From CAYZWU01 sp964482235 (GTDB lineage Bacteria > Planctomycetota > B15-G4 > CAYZWU01), in contig CAYZWU010000042.1 in assembly GCA_964482235.1 (NCBI GenBank), positions 1 through 45,435 of the forward strand: a stretch of DNA of 45,435 bases, given 5' to 3'. Made by a program: the position numbers and the translations under genes. This document shows positions 9,931-20,000 of this stretch, piece by piece. How positions within the stretch are numbered: the stretch's first letter is position 1; every line of letters begins with the position of its first letter. The notes beneath the pieces were generated by a model. It saw only the letters and a list, made by a program, of their open reading frames with translations. It was not told where the DNA came from and did no database searches.

Positions 9931-10227
9931 TCAGGGGGTCTCGGTCGTTTCGACCTCGTCGGTAGAGAGAGTGGCGCAATCCAGTGGGATGGGGGTAGTA
10001 GACGTTTCCTGAACGCTGTCCTGGACCGGCCTATCGCCGAAGAGCGCGTGGGGGGTGCCTGTGGACTGGAGAGCAAGGGGAACGTAGATTACCATGAAAA
10101 CCGTGAGAAGCAGCACGATGCTGACGTCGATGAACATCAGCGTTACCGTTCTTTTCCGGCGGCAGACTTTTTCGGCCGTTGCAGGCGAATCAAGCGGTGC
10201 CGAACAAGGAGTCAACTGCGTCTGCAT
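9931..10227 (-). CDS. Small single-pass membrane protein, function unknown
   Basis: A 98-aa protein not recognised as a known family. A basic stretch CRRKRTV (about residues 22-28) is followed by a strongly hydrophobic segment of about 25 residues containing DVSIVLLLTVFMVIYVPLAL, consistent with one transmembrane helix with N-in topology. The C-terminal tail is Thr-, Pro- and acid-rich. It has a Shine-Dalgarno, AGAAGG, 8 nt before the ATG on the minus strand, which favours a real gene over a chance ORF. No partner gene is adjacent. A chance ORF remains possible. Confidence 0.5.
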   Translation of the reverse strand: MQTQLTPCSAPLDSPATAEKVCRRKRTVTLMFIDVSIVLLLTVFMVIYVPLALQSTGTPHALFGDRPVQDSVQETSTTPIPLDCATLSTDEVETTETP

Positions 10228-10578
10228 CTTAAGAACCTTCTATATGAATCGACGCACAGGATGTGTGGCGTATTTAATAGCGGATAAAACTGCTGAAGAC
10301 GAACAAGAAAGAATACCACGAAGAGCGAGATTTTCAACACAAATAACAATAAACATCTATGTGTCCTTATAGCTTTCTGATTCGGATCTGTAACGCCTGT
10401 CGCCCGGAAAGCTTGTGATATTCATGATTTCAGCTCTTTTTTTATTTCACAGCAAAGACGCATTTTATACCCTCGTCGCCTTGGCCCGTTACTTGAACTC
10501 TTGGACTGCATCTAGGACGGATTTCTTTGCCACCTGGTTACGAGTTATTTTAATATTTTGAAGATAATGGAGTTAGGT
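10228..10578. other. AT-rich intergenic region upstream of gltX
   Basis: The roughly 350 bp between the divergent small membrane-protein gene and gltX are distinctly AT-rich compared with the genes. They hold the Shine-Dalgarno of the minus-strand gene and, near 10550, a run ttattttaatatttt that could be a -10 region for gltX. No convincing promoter pair, RNA gene or repeat was seen. Confidence 0.5.
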
Positions 10579-12030
10579 ATGGTCAAGGTCAGGATCGCTC
10601 CCAGCCCCACCGGGGATCCCCACGTGGGAACAGCCTATTCCGCCTTGTTCAATTGGGTATTTGCCCGTAGAAACAACGGATCTTTCATCCTCAGGATCGA
10701 GGATACGGACAGGACCCGGTCCACACCCGAGTCGGAGCAGGCAATTATCGATTCCCTTCGATGGCTTGGCCTCGACTGGGACGAGGGGCCGATCAAGGGC
10801 GGACCGTCGGGACCGTACAGGCAGTCGGAGCGGCTCGAAATCTACGGAAAGCATGTCGACCTTCTCCTGGAGAAGGGGCAGGCCTACCGCTGCTTCTGCA
10901 CCTCCGAGCGCCTGTCCGAGATGCGGGCGAAGCAGAAGGCGGCCAAGCAGGATTTCGGTTATGACGGCCTCTGCCGCGGCCTCGATCCCGATGAGGCCCG
11001 CAAGATGGCCGAGGCCGGCAAGCCGCACGTGGTCCGGCTGCGGGTGGACAAGGCGTCTTCCACCTCCTTCGACGACCTCCTGCGCGGCCGGGTCACCTTC
11101 GAGAACAAGACGGTCGACGACCAGATCCTGATGAAATCCGACGGATTCCCCACCTATCACCTGGCGAACGTCGTGGACGATCATCTCATGGGCGTGACCC
11201 ACGTGATCCGCGCCGAGGAGTGGATCTCGTCGACGCCGAAGCACATCATGCTCTACGATGCCTTCGGATGGGACTATCCTGTCTTCATCCACCTCTCCCT
11301 GCTTCGCAACAAGAATGGTTCGAAGATCTCGAAGCGCAAGAATCCCGTCTCCCTCCTCTACTACAAGGAGAAGGGTTATCTTCCCGAGGCCCTTCTCAAC
11401 TTTCTCGCCCTCATGGGCTGGTCCACGTCGGACGAGGAGGAGTTCTTCGATCTCGAGCGGATGGTTGCCGAGATGGACCACGGGGACATCCACGTGGGCG
11501 GGCCGGTCTTCGATCTGGACAAGCTCGACTGGCTCAACGGCGTCCACATCCGCAGCCTCGCTCCCGACGAGCTGGCGGACAGGCTCCTCGACGGATTCAT
11601 GGGCGGCTATCGCCGGGACCGCGACTATCTGCTGAAGGTCATTCCCTTGATCCGGGAAAGGATCAATACCCTGTCCGAGTTCGTCGACAAGGCCGGTTTC
11701 TTCTACAAGAATACGGAGCTGCAGCCCGATTCGTTCAAGAAGGTGAAGCTGCCTCCAGGGGAGACGGCGCGGCTTGTCAGGAGCGCCATTCCGGTGATCG
11801 AATCCAGGGGTCTCGATGAAGCGGAGAGTCTCGAGAACGAGCTCAGGGAGCAGGCCAAGGCCTGCGGCGTCAAGGTGGGGCAGCTCTTCATGGCGGTGCG
11901 CGTTGCCGTGACGGGAAAGACGGCCACACCGCCCCTGATCGATTCGATGATCGTGCTGGGTCTCGAGAAGAGCCTCGATCGGATGCGGCAGGCGGCGGCC
12001 TATCTGGAGGGCCTGGAACAGGGCTCCTGA
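10579..12030 (+). CDS. gltX: Glutamyl-tRNA synthetase, class I
   Basis: Charges tRNA-Glu (and in many bacteria also tRNA-Gln for later amidation). The class I signatures are APSPTGDPHVGTA (the HIGH equivalent) at the N-terminus and GSKISKRKN (the KMSKS equivalent). The GluRS segment RIEDTDRTRS and a Cys-containing CFCTSERL lie between them. The C-terminal helical anticodon-binding domain is complete. The start at 10579 is preferred because the protein then begins MVKVRIAPSPTG and GGAG lies 6 nt upstream. An in-frame ATG at 10558 would add seven unconserved residues. Whether the enzyme is discriminating cannot be decided here. Confidence 0.96.
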   Translation: MVKVRIAPSPTGDPHVGTAYSALFNWVFARRNNGSFILRIEDTDRTRSTPESEQAIIDSLRWLGLDWDEGPIKGGPSGPYRQSERLEIYGKHVDLLLEKGQAYRCFCTSERLSEMRAKQKAAKQDFGYDGLCRGLDPDEARKMAEAGKPHVVRLRVDKASSTSFDDLLRGRVTFENKTVDDQILMKSDGFPTYHLANVVDDHLMGVTHVIRAEEWISSTPKHIMLYDAFGWDYPVFIHLSLLRNKNGSKISKRKNPVSLLYYKEKGYLPEALLNFLALMGWSTSDEEEFFDLERMVAEMDHGDIHVGGPVFDLDKLDWLNGVHIRSLAPDELADRLLDGFMGGYRRDRDYLLKVIPLIRERINTLSEFVDKAGFFYKNTELQPDSFKKVKLPPGETARLVRSAIPVIESRGLDEAESLENELREQAKACGVKVGQLFMAVRVAVTGKTATPPLIDSMIVLGLEKSLDRMRQAAAYLEGLEQGS

Positions 12031-12121
12031 GAGTTCGCACACTTCGATGAAATGTCGGCTCGGACGGCACGGAATCGCGCCTGCGATCGATGTTCGTTTC
12101 GGCGTCGGGATCGACTTTCCG

Positions 12122-12181
12122 AAAAAAAAACGCCCTGTAATGCACGATTCCCGGACGGGGATTCCGGGAATCGCAAGGGCG
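12122..12181 (-). terminator. Minus-strand Rho-independent terminator with no minus-strand gene upstream
   Basis: The inner stem gattcccgga (12146-12155) pairs with tccgggaatc (12163-12172). The outer stem cgccct (12131-12136) pairs with agggcg (12176-12181). The plus strand has A9 before the hairpin and no T run after it, so it reads as hairpin plus T9 only on the minus strand. Confidence 0.6.
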
Positions 12182-12317
12182 GGAACCGTCAGGTCTCGAT
12201 TGCTCGGGGGGACGGCATTTCTGGGGTTTGGACCTACATACTCTTAAAAAATCCTGAACTCTGCCGGCTTGATTCAGAATCCAGGGTGCAGGAAACCGAA
12301 TTTCAAATAACCTTTGG

Positions 12318-12345
12318 ATAATACCACACGCTGCAATACCCGCAA
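12318..12345 (-). promoter_or_regulatory. Possible minus-strand promoter of an intergenic small RNA
   Basis: On the minus strand, TTGCGG (12345-12340), a 16-nt spacer, then TATTAT (12323-12318). It faces the minus-strand terminator about 190 nt downstream. The -35 is only moderate. Confidence 0.3.
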
Positions 12346-12422
12346 GAATTATTTAGCGGTACTTTTTTAATTCATTGAAGTTGATTGGATCTAATATATT
12401 TCAAGTTAACACTTAGTGTCTT

Positions 12423-12451
12423 TTGATAAAGACTGGTAAATGTTGTAAATA
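12423..12451 (+). promoter_or_regulatory. Possible promoter of the TPR protein gene
   Basis: TTGATA (12423-12428), a 17-nt spacer, then TAAATA (12446-12451), about 185 nt before the start codon. The -35 is good and the -10 weak. Confidence 0.35.
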
Positions 12452-12634
12452 ATGGGAATTAATCCGCACAGCTCAGAATTATTTCTCCCCCTGTAACTCC
12501 CGCTATCCTCGATCGACTCTCCTTTGCGTTCAGTTTTTGTCGCGATTTGGGGGTTGCGCACCCGGATTTGCCATTCGATGCGGTTATCCGGAGCGGCCTT
12601 TCAAGCGACCTTTCTTGGAATGGAAGGAGATATC

Positions 12635-13471
12635 ATGTTGAAAAGATGTATGGTCTGGTTTCTTGCTGCAGCCTTCCTTGTCGGGGGACTCACGGCGCAG
12701 GCGGAGGAGCTGAAGAAGGGAGCCGGTTCTGGAAAAAGTGCCCCGACAGCTGCAAAGGGCGAGAGCGCCGCTGCGCTCAAGCTCAAGGAAGCGTCGCTGC
12801 ATCGGAGGCGATCTTTCAAGCAGCCTGCCGATGAGAAGAGGCGCATCCTGCTCGAGGCGGCGGCGCTTTACGAGGCCGTGATCATCGACTACCCCGAGTG
12901 CCGGCCGGAGAGTGCGCAGGCCGCCTTTCGCGCCGGTGAGATCTACCGCAGCGTCGGTTTGCCCGAGCGGGCCGGGAAGTCGTTTCAAAAGGCGGTGGCG
13001 TTCGACAGGAGCGGAGAGTTCGCCGCCCGCTCTTTGAACGAGCTGGGACATCTCCATCGAAGGAAGAAGGATTACCCGAAAGCGCTCGAGTTCTATGCCC
13101 GCGTGCAGAAGGAGTGTCCGAAGGTCAGGGACGAGTGCGCCGATGCCGTGACCTGGACGGGCAAGGTCCTGCTGAAGCAGGAGCAGAGCGACAGGGGAAG
13201 ACAGGTTCTTCTCGGTTTTGCCGAGAGGTTTCCCGATTTTCCCGTTCAGGCGATTCGCAACATCGACCTGGCAGCCTGCTCCCTGATCAAGGAAGGCCGC
13301 ATCGACGAGGCGGCCGTCCTGGTGGAGTCGTGCCGCCAGACGTACGACGGCGCGGGGGATGGAAACAAGAGCATGAAACGCAAGATCGAGAAAGCGCTGG
13401 GCAAGATGAAGGCCGACGAGATTCTCGCGGAGCTTGCCAGGGAAAACGCCGGGAACAGCAAGGGGAACTGA
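12635..13471 (+). CDS. Exported tetratricopeptide-repeat protein
   Basis: A 278-aa protein beginning MLKRCMVWFLAAAFLVGG, a clear signal peptide with likely cleavage after TAQA. The mature part is helical and contains about four TPR-like pairs. Examples are the stretches around YEAVIIDYPECRPESAQAAF, FRAGEIYRSVGLPERAGKSF and SLNELGHLHRRKKDYPKALE. TPR proteins of this size in the periplasm usually act as assembly or scaffolding factors, but no partner is suggested by the neighbours. The start at 12635 is chosen because of AAGGAGA just upstream and the signal peptide. An in-frame ATG at 12524 would put a non-secretory extension in front. A strong terminator follows. Confidence 0.85.
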   Translation: MLKRCMVWFLAAAFLVGGLTAQAEELKKGAGSGKSAPTAAKGESAAALKLKEASLHRRRSFKQPADEKRRILLEAAALYEAVIIDYPECRPESAQAAFRAGEIYRSVGLPERAGKSFQKAVAFDRSGEFAARSLNELGHLHRRKKDYPKALEFYARVQKECPKVRDECADAVTWTGKVLLKQEQSDRGRQVLLGFAERFPDFPVQAIRNIDLAACSLIKEGRIDEAAVLVESCRQTYDGAGDGNKSMKRKIEKALGKMKADEILAELARENAGNSKGN

Positions 13472-13487
13472 GTTTTTCTCATAGAAA

Positions 13488-13526
13488 GAGCCTCACCGGA
13501 CAGGGGATCCGGTGAGGCTCGTTTTT
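13488..13526 (+). terminator. Strong Rho-independent terminator of the TPR gene
   Basis: A perfect 13-bp stem, gagcctcaccgga (13488-13500) and tccggtgaggctc (13508-13520), has a 7-nt loop and is followed by gTTTTT. It lies between convergent genes. On the minus strand only a weak T-rich stretch follows, so it mainly serves the plus strand. Confidence 0.9.
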
Positions 13527-13541
13527 CTGGATCTGTTGATT

Positions 13542-14852
13542 TCAGAAGTTGTTGTGGGTTCCGATCGGGAAGTACTTGTACCCCTTGTCGGTGATGTTCT
13601 GTGCGAAGTAGATGTTTCGTCCGTCGAAGATGATCGGCTCCTTGAGGAGGGACTTCATCTTGTCGAAGTCGGGGTTCTGGAATTCGCCCCACTCGGTGAT
13701 GATGATCAGGGCGTCGGCTCCCTCCAGGGCGGTGTACATGTTCGGGTGGTAGGTGATGCGGTCTCCGAATATTTTCTTCGCTTCCTCGATCGCTTCGGGG
13801 TCGCTGGCCTGGACCTTGGCGCCGTGCTCGAGCAGCATGTCGATAGCGACGATGGACGGCGCTTCCCGCATGTCGTCCGTTTTCGGCTTGAACGAAAGCC
13901 CCCAGACGGCGAAGGTCATGTCCTTCAGGCTGCCCTTGTAGTACTTGTGGATCTTCTTGAAGAGGAGTAGCTTCTGCTGGGTGTTCACCTCCTCGACGGA
14001 TCTCATGATCTTGAAGTCGTAACCGTACTCGGCCGCCGTCTGGATGATCGCCCGGGCATCCTTGGGGAAGCACGATCCGCCGTAGCCGCATCCAGCGAAG
14101 AGGAAGGCGCTGCCGATCCGCGAATCGGAGGCCAGGCCGCGGCGTATCTCGTTGATGTTGGCGCCTACCTTCTCGCAGACGTTGGCGATCTCGTTCATGA
14201 AGGAGATGCGCGTGGCCAGCATGGCGTTGGAGGCGTACTTGGTCAGCTCGGCCGAGGCCACGTCCATCACGAGGATCGGTTTGCCCGTTCTGACGAAGGG
14301 CGAGTAGATCTCCTTCATGATCTCCGCGACGCGGCAGTCGCTGGTGCCGATCACCACGCGGTCGGGTTTCATGAAGTCGTCGATGGCAGCCCCTTCCTTC
14401 AGGAACTCGGGGTTGGAGACGACGTCGAACTCGTGAGTCGACTCCTCGCTGAGAACGGCTGCCACCTTCTCGGCCGTGCCGACGGGGACGGTGCTCTTGT
14501 TGACCACGATCTTGTAACCGTTGGCCGCTTTCCCGATGCTGCGCGCCGCATTGAGCACGTGCTTCAGGTCCGCGCTGCCGTCTTCACCGGGAGGAGTCCC
14601 CACGGCGATGAAGATGATGAGAGAGTCCTTGACCGCCTTCTCGATATCGGTGGTGAAGAAGAGGCGCTCGAGCCTGGTGTTGCGCTTGACCATCTCTTCC
14701 AGACCTGGCTCGTAGATCGGGATGATGCCGTTCTTGAGATTGTTGATCTTCTCTTCCACCACGTCGACGCAGGTGACGGTGTTGCCTGTCTGTGCGAAGC
14801 AGGCACCGGCCACGAGTCCGACATATCCGCTTCCGATAATCGCCACTTTCAT
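13542..14852 (-). CDS. ugd: UDP-glucose 6-dehydrogenase
   Basis: Oxidises UDP-glucose to UDP-glucuronate with two NAD+, feeding exopolysaccharide, capsule or LPS sugar synthesis. The 436-aa protein has the N-terminal Rossmann motif GSGYVGLVAGACFA, the conserved FIAVGTPPGEDGSADL, and the catalytic cysteine C261 in GYGGSCFPKDA. The C-terminal UDP-binding domain is complete (AVWGLSFKPKTDDMREAPS). The start has GGAG about 7 nt upstream. A UDP-mannose dehydrogenase is less likely given the overall match to UDP-glucose enzymes. It is not in a visible polysaccharide operon. Confidence 0.95.
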   Translation of the reverse strand: MKVAIIGSGYVGLVAGACFAQTGNTVTCVDVVEEKINNLKNGIIPIYEPGLEEMVKRNTRLERLFFTTDIEKAVKDSLIIFIAVGTPPGEDGSADLKHVLNAARSIGKAANGYKIVVNKSTVPVGTAEKVAAVLSEESTHEFDVVSNPEFLKEGAAIDDFMKPDRVVIGTSDCRVAEIMKEIYSPFVRTGKPILVMDVASAELTKYASNAMLATRISFMNEIANVCEKVGANINEIRRGLASDSRIGSAFLFAGCGYGGSCFPKDARAIIQTAAEYGYDFKIMRSVEEVNTQQKLLLFKKIHKYYKGSLKDMTFAVWGLSFKPKTDDMREAPSIVAIDMLLEHGAKVQASDPEAIEEAKKIFGDRITYHPNMYTALEGADALIIITEWGEFQNPDFDKMKSLLKEPIIFDGRNIYFAQNITDKGYKYFPIGTHNNF

Positions 14853-15117
14853 GAGTGCTCTCCAACGTTATTCATCTGTCCGGCTTTTGTTCAGGTATCA
14901 TTCTCGACACCGCCCATGGGATCCGGCTCCTCAGGGCCATGCAGCCGCTTCTGCAAGGTCTGCCCGGCAGTATCGATGAGAAACGGTCGGCGCCGCGTGA
15001 TCGGGCCTGTCCGGTGCTCCCCGCGGCGGAGAGGCCGCATCGGGCGCCGAGGGACGGGCGCTGAAGGCTTCCAATCCTCCCGATATTTGACAAACCTTTG
15101 CTTTAAGTCATATCGGC

Positions 15118-15146
15118 TTGAGAGTCAAGCGAACCTTCGCTAAAAT
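15118..15146 (+). promoter_or_regulatory. Promoter of tRNA-Val
   Basis: TTGAGA (15118-15123), a 17-nt spacer, then TAAAAT (15141-15146), ending 29 nt before the mature tRNA 5' end. A second TTGACA at 15087 has only a poor -10. Confidence 0.7.
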
Positions 15147-15175
15147 CCGGATGGTTCGACGATAAGCGGCCAGGG

Positions 15176-15251
15176 GGGCGATTAGCTCAGCGGCTAGAGC
15201 GCCTGCCTTACAAGCAGGAAGTCGCAGGTTCGATTCCTGCATCGCCCACCA
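15176..15251 (+). tRNA. tRNA-Val (anticodon TAC)
   Basis: A 76-nt cloverleaf. The acceptor GGGCGAT (15176-15182) pairs with ATCGCCC (15241-15247). The anticodon stem CCTGC/GCAGG encloses the loop CTTACAA with anticodon TAC, reading GTA and other Val codons. The T arm carries GGTTCGATTCC. The discriminator is A and the 3' CCA is encoded. A single tRNA with its own promoter. An antisense ORF covering it (residues like RNRTCDFLLVRQAL) is the usual tRNA artefact. Confidence 0.97.
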
Positions 15252-15470
15252 CCTTCCCTTTCGTCCACTGAACTCCAGGGAGATAGTAATAACTCCAAGG
15301 AGAAGAACTTAGATCCGGGCGCTCCAACGGGCGGCCGGGAAGGCCCAACTTTACCGGCCTCGAGCGAATCAGACCGAAAACATTCCTCACCGAGCGCAGG
15401 GCGAGCGCAGGATCCCGGAGGTAGGCGATCCTGAGCTCGTTCGCACCCGGCTTGTTCCTGGAACACCTGC

Positions 15471-16904
15471 CTACTCGATCTCGACCACGCAAAGATTGCT
15501 CAATTCCGTTCCCACCAGCGCCTGAAACGGAATCTGCGTTCCGGGCGGCAATCCTGTCGAAACCACCCGTTCGAAAAGCCTTACACCATTGTCCGGCATG
15601 GGGTTGAAATGAACGCGATAGGGCCAGGGCGGCGCCAGCCAGAAGTCTCCGAAAGGTGTTGGATCCGGTGTCGGCAGAACGCCCGAGCCGGAGATGAGCA
15701 AAACGGGATTCGTCTGTGGCCAGCCGATGATGACGCCGGTCGCGCTGCTTCCATACGTCACGCTACCCCGGACGTAGAAGTGGGTATGGAACTCGTCTGC
15801 GCCGATATCGGGGAATGCGAATAGCCCGGTGCGCGGGTCGCCCTCGAAGTCGGTGTCAGGAAGGCCCGGAGCGCTCCTGTCTCCCGCCGAGCGGCAGGCC
15901 GATTCGAAGGGAATGTGGAAGTCGCTCTTGGCGGGATCGAGAAAAAGGGGATCGGCGTCGATCATGCCCGCTCCCCAGTCGAGAGTACAGCCGGAACCGA
16001 CATATACCGGGGATTGCCCGCCCTCCACATCCGAGAAGCTGATGGAGAGAGACGTGTTGTTGGAGAGGTGGATCTCGTCTCCGGTAGCGGCCGTGTTGCC
16101 CCAAATGATCGTGTTGCAAAGGTTGTGGGGACTTTTCTCGCAGGATAGCCCGCCGCCGCGATTGGCCGAATTGCCGTAGATCGTGTTGCCGTTGACGATG
16201 GGTGAGCCTTCACCGCAGTAGAGTCCGCCCCCATGATCCGCCGTATTGCCAAAGATCATGTTATTGACGATCTCAGGCGAGCCGCGCCCGTCGAGCGCGA
16301 TCCCTCCGCCTCCGCTTCCTACTTCGTTGTCCAGGATCAGGTTCCCCACTATCCTGCCGCCCGAGTCCCTGGTGCAGAAGATCCCTCCGCCGCCGCACCA
16401 GTGGGCGCAGAGGTTCTCCGAGATGACGTTTCCGGCGATGATCGGATACGAGTAGTCGTCAGCGGCGATTCCGGCTCCGCTTTCGGACGTGTTCGCCGAG
16501 ACCACGTTGTTCCTGATCGTGGGCGAAGAATACTGGCAGTAGATCCCTCCGCCCCAACGGTGCTTCTTGACATCGGTCCCCCAGCCGTTCGTGACGGTGA
16601 ATCCCTCCAGCACCGACTCCAATCCCTCGCCGCTTCTGAATGTCACTGTACTTCCAGCCTGATTTCCGTCGATGGTCGTGACATCCGGCCCCTTTTCGCT
16701 CGTCACCGTGATGGCTTTGCCCTTGAAGTCGATGTTCTCTACGTATGTCCCCGGACGCACGAAAACCACGTCATCATCGACGGCGGCATTGATGGCTTCC
16801 TGAATCGTCCCATAATCATCCGGTACGTAAATATCGGCTCCCTGTGCAGTACAGAACGCAATCGAGAACAGGATCGTCCCGAGAAAAAAATTTGCCCTGA
16901 ACAT
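15471..16904 (-). CDS. Secreted right-handed parallel beta-helix protein
   Basis: A 477-aa exported protein. Residues 1-22 form a signal peptide, followed at once by IYVPDDYGTIQEAINAAVDD and RPGTYVENIDFKGKAI, the start of pectate-lyase/NosD-type beta-helix proteins. About eight coils follow, with repeats of the type GGGIYC-SPTIRNN and N-GNTA. No catalytic site for a polysaccharide lyase is recognisable, so a structural or binding role is as likely. The last 110 residues or so form a separate beta domain ending PFQALVGTELSNLCVVEIE, shared with other secreted proteins in the window. AAGGAG precedes the ATG. It is paralogous to the 1015-aa protein at 31228. Confidence 0.88.
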   Translation of the reverse strand: MFRANFFLGTILFSIAFCTAQGADIYVPDDYGTIQEAINAAVDDDVVFVRPGTYVENIDFKGKAITVTSEKGPDVTTIDGNQAGSTVTFRSGEGLESVLEGFTVTNGWGTDVKKHRWGGGIYCQYSSPTIRNNVVSANTSESGAGIAADDYSYPIIAGNVISENLCAHWCGGGGIFCTRDSGGRIVGNLILDNEVGSGGGGIALDGRGSPEIVNNMIFGNTADHGGGLYCGEGSPIVNGNTIYGNSANRGGGLSCEKSPHNLCNTIIWGNTAATGDEIHLSNNTSLSISFSDVEGGQSPVYVGSGCTLDWGAGMIDADPLFLDPAKSDFHIPFESACRSAGDRSAPGLPDTDFEGDPRTGLFAFPDIGADEFHTHFYVRGSVTYGSSATGVIIGWPQTNPVLLISGSGVLPTPDPTPFGDFWLAPPWPYRVHFNPMPDNGVRLFERVVSTGLPPGTQIPFQALVGTELSNLCVVEIE

Positions 16905-17078
16905 GATGATCTCCTTCTCTCAAGGTGGCTTCGGATAGACCAATGATACTCCGGTGTTCTTTGCGGAAAAAAATCGTGAAGTACTCAAGAAAACGCAGAA
17001 TTTCTGCTCTTGTGGATGGGGATTCCGTACTCGAGAGTCCGTCCTGCATGCAGGAAGCCGCGGGTGCGGCTGGTGTTA

Positions 17079-20000
17079 TCAACGGAATTCGATGAGAACC
17101 GCCTCCTCCCCGGAAAGGGGGAGATCGACGACCCGGGAGATGGGTTCCCTGTTGCGGGTGCGGGCGGTGAGCGTGACCGGACCGGGAGGCAGATGCGTTG
17201 CAGAAAAGCAGCCGTCGGCCGCCACCCTGGCAAAGGTCTCCTTCCCCTCCCAGGCCTCCGGCTTGATGAGGACAGAGATGTGGGGTGTTTTTTCGCCCGG
17301 TGCAACAGGCATCTTGACCCGTCCTTTCAGGGTGCAGGGCGGCTCAAAGTAGAGAATCAACCCGTCGAGGAGCTGGCCGGCGTGCAGCTCGATCCCCCTC
17401 TTCTGCAAGGTGGCGTACTGATCGTGAACGATGTAGATGTAGTATTCGCCCTCGGGAAGCAGGTCATCGACGTACACTCCCTCCCGAGTGGTCGTGAAGC
17501 TCGTACGATTGTTGTTGAAAACGTACCCATACCCCTGCTCCCGGCTTAGCCACACTCTGGCGTTCTCGACCGGGGCGTCCGTGCCCTTGTCCCGCACCTC
17601 GAAACGAATGCAGGCGAGGCCGATCTCGAGGCACGCTTCGCGCGTTTGGGAAGGTTCCAGCACGAAGTCGCCGGCGACAAGTACACGATTGAAGATATTC
17701 CGGTTGAACCTGTCCTTTCCGTCCATGATCACACCCACGCAGTATCGCCCCGCCTTCAGGTCCTGGAAGCGAAACCGGTCGTGACGAGGATCGAGATCCT
17801 TGAACCGGCTCGAATCCCACTTCCAGGAGAAGAGGTCCCCGGCCGTCGGGCTTTCGATCTCGGTGTCGTATTCCTTTTTGCGGCCGTCCTCCCTGATGCA
17901 GGCTAGCGAGATCTCGATCTCTTCGGGCAGCGGGCCGCTTCGGGATGTGACCACGCCCTGCAGGACTCCGTTCCATGGATCGTCGACTCTGAGATCGAGA
18001 TGAACGGTGCCGCCTTCCTTGACCACGGCGTTGAAGGGGCGCGCCTTTTCGAGGGTTTCGGCCCCTTTGCGCAGGTCCTTGTCATCCCAGAAACGGTATT
18101 CCCCCAGCGCGCTGCGCGACAGCGCTCTCCCGTCAACGATGTAGCTGCCGTCGAGGAGCCCGCTAAAAAGGAATCGTCCCTCCTCGTCGGAGCGGATCCT
18201 GTAGAAGAACTCCTTCCCGTCCCATGCCACCACCAGGGCATTGGCCAGGGGCCTCCCCTTGGCATCGATGATCGTTCCCTCGATCCGCCCTGCAATCTCG
18301 TCGAGATCGGGAAGGTTCAGCACGACCTCTTCCTGGGGGTGGTCGCGGCTGAGCTCGATCGGCGGTGCGATGGGGATCTCCCGACCGTCGAGAATGGCGT
18401 AGAGGTGATAGATGTTCCTGGGAAATTGATGATCGATGAAGAGACGGAACTGGAAACCGCCGTCCTGGTCGGTGGCCGAGAGATCTCCCTGTCGTCGCTT
18501 CGCCCGTCTCCTGAGACCGGCGGATGTGAATGAAGCTGTTGCTGTCCTCGAACCGGAAAAGGGCTCTTCCTGCTCGCAGAGGATCTTGACTCCCGGCGCC
18601 GGCGTCCCGTCCGGTCGCTTGACCGTCCCCCTGATGAGCCGCATCGTCTGCATCTGCACCTTGACGCGGACTTCCGTATGGGCAGCGGGGATCGTCACTT
18701 TCTCGACCGATTGGGAGAGGTAATCCCGGTGCCAGACCCTGATGTCGTACAGGCCTTGCTTCACACGAGGATAGCGAAGAAAGCCCGATTCGGGATCGAT
18801 CGTCGGTTCCCGGGAAGTCCATCTATGGCTCCAGTCGGGAGCTTCCGGATCGTAGTCCGGATCGTCCTTGCGGCGTTTGAATGTCAAGGATATCTGACGG
18901 TCGCTCGAGTCGATCGGCGCTCCCGATTCGTCGACGAGCTCGAGCACAAGGCTTGCCATGGGCGGCATGACGAAGGAAAGCTCCTCGGAGCCGGCCCGGA
19001 CCTCCTGCGAGAGAACGAGATCCTGAAAGTGCTCCCCGCTGTCCGTGACCTCGTAGCATCCCGGTATCGTGGCCAGGATCGTGTATCTCCCTTCCGGGGC
19101 AGGAAAGAAGCTGAACCGTCCCTCCCCGTCCGTTTGCGACCAGAGGCGCACAACGTAATCCTTTTCCTTGATCAGCATCTGGGCGTAGAGCTTCAGGCCT
19201 TCAGCCGCGGATCCGTCGCTGTCGAAGATCGTGCCCGAGATAACACGGGATCGCTCCAGGACCAGGGTCACGTCGGGCACAACATCTCCTTTGCCGGGTG
19301 CTACCCGTTCGTCCGAGATGCTCCAGCCGTACCCTTCCAGAAAAGCGGTGAGAAATCCCTTTCTCATTCTCTTGAGGCGAAGGAAAAAGGCGCCTTCGCC
19401 ATTGGTTGTCGCGTTTCTCTGCGGATTGTATTCGTGAGGCAGCGAGTTGAGTCCCACGCGGCAGCCGGCGACCGGATTGCCGCTCGTGTCAAGCACTCTG
19501 CCGCAGATGAGATAGGTCCTGGAGAGAATGATGTCATCAACGAAGAAGACTTTCTCCTTCTCCAGAACGGCTTCCGCGAGAGCCACGGGTTCGTAAAGGA
19601 CGCAGTCCGCCTTCAGGACATCGAGAAACGTGAAGGGAAGACGGTCTTTCCGCACCGTGACGGCGAAAGTCCCGTCAACCGCGGAGGCGACCTTCCTGTC
19701 GCCCCACGAAATTTGCTCGGTCCTGATATTGCGCAGCGCGCTCGGATAATTCCATTCCCAGTGGCCGAGCCTGATAGCCGCTCCCTCCACCGGCTTCGAG
19801 TCCTCATCGAGAACGCGTCCATGGACCGCGACCGTCTCGCCGTCGACGGCCGGAAGCTTCTCGCGCGCCGGCGCTGCTTCGGGGCTGGAGAAGGAGGATT
19901 CACCTGCAGCGCTTCCGGATGCAGCGGCGTCAACCGGTTCGGAACGGGAAAAAACAGTCTGATCCTCCGCGCCGGCTCGATGTTCTCCATCGGATCCCTG

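Larger units (their letters stand above)
12031..12634. other. Long AT-rich intergenic region between gltX and the TPR gene
   Basis: About 600 bp with no supported protein gene. It contains a strong hairpin with a T tract readable only on the minus strand (12122-12181) and a minus-strand promoter-like pair at 12318-12345. A plus-strand candidate promoter for the TPR gene is at 12423-12451. Base composition falls sharply to AT-rich from about 12240 to 12480. Confidence 0.6.

Noticed and set aside
12047..12321. Short plus-strand ORFs after gltX
   Set aside because: No ribosome-binding site and they run through the hairpin at 12131-12181; composition is non-coding.
15194..15492. Minus-strand ORFs over tRNA-Val
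   Set aside because: The translation RNRTCDFLLVRQAL is the well-known artefact of translating tRNA genes.
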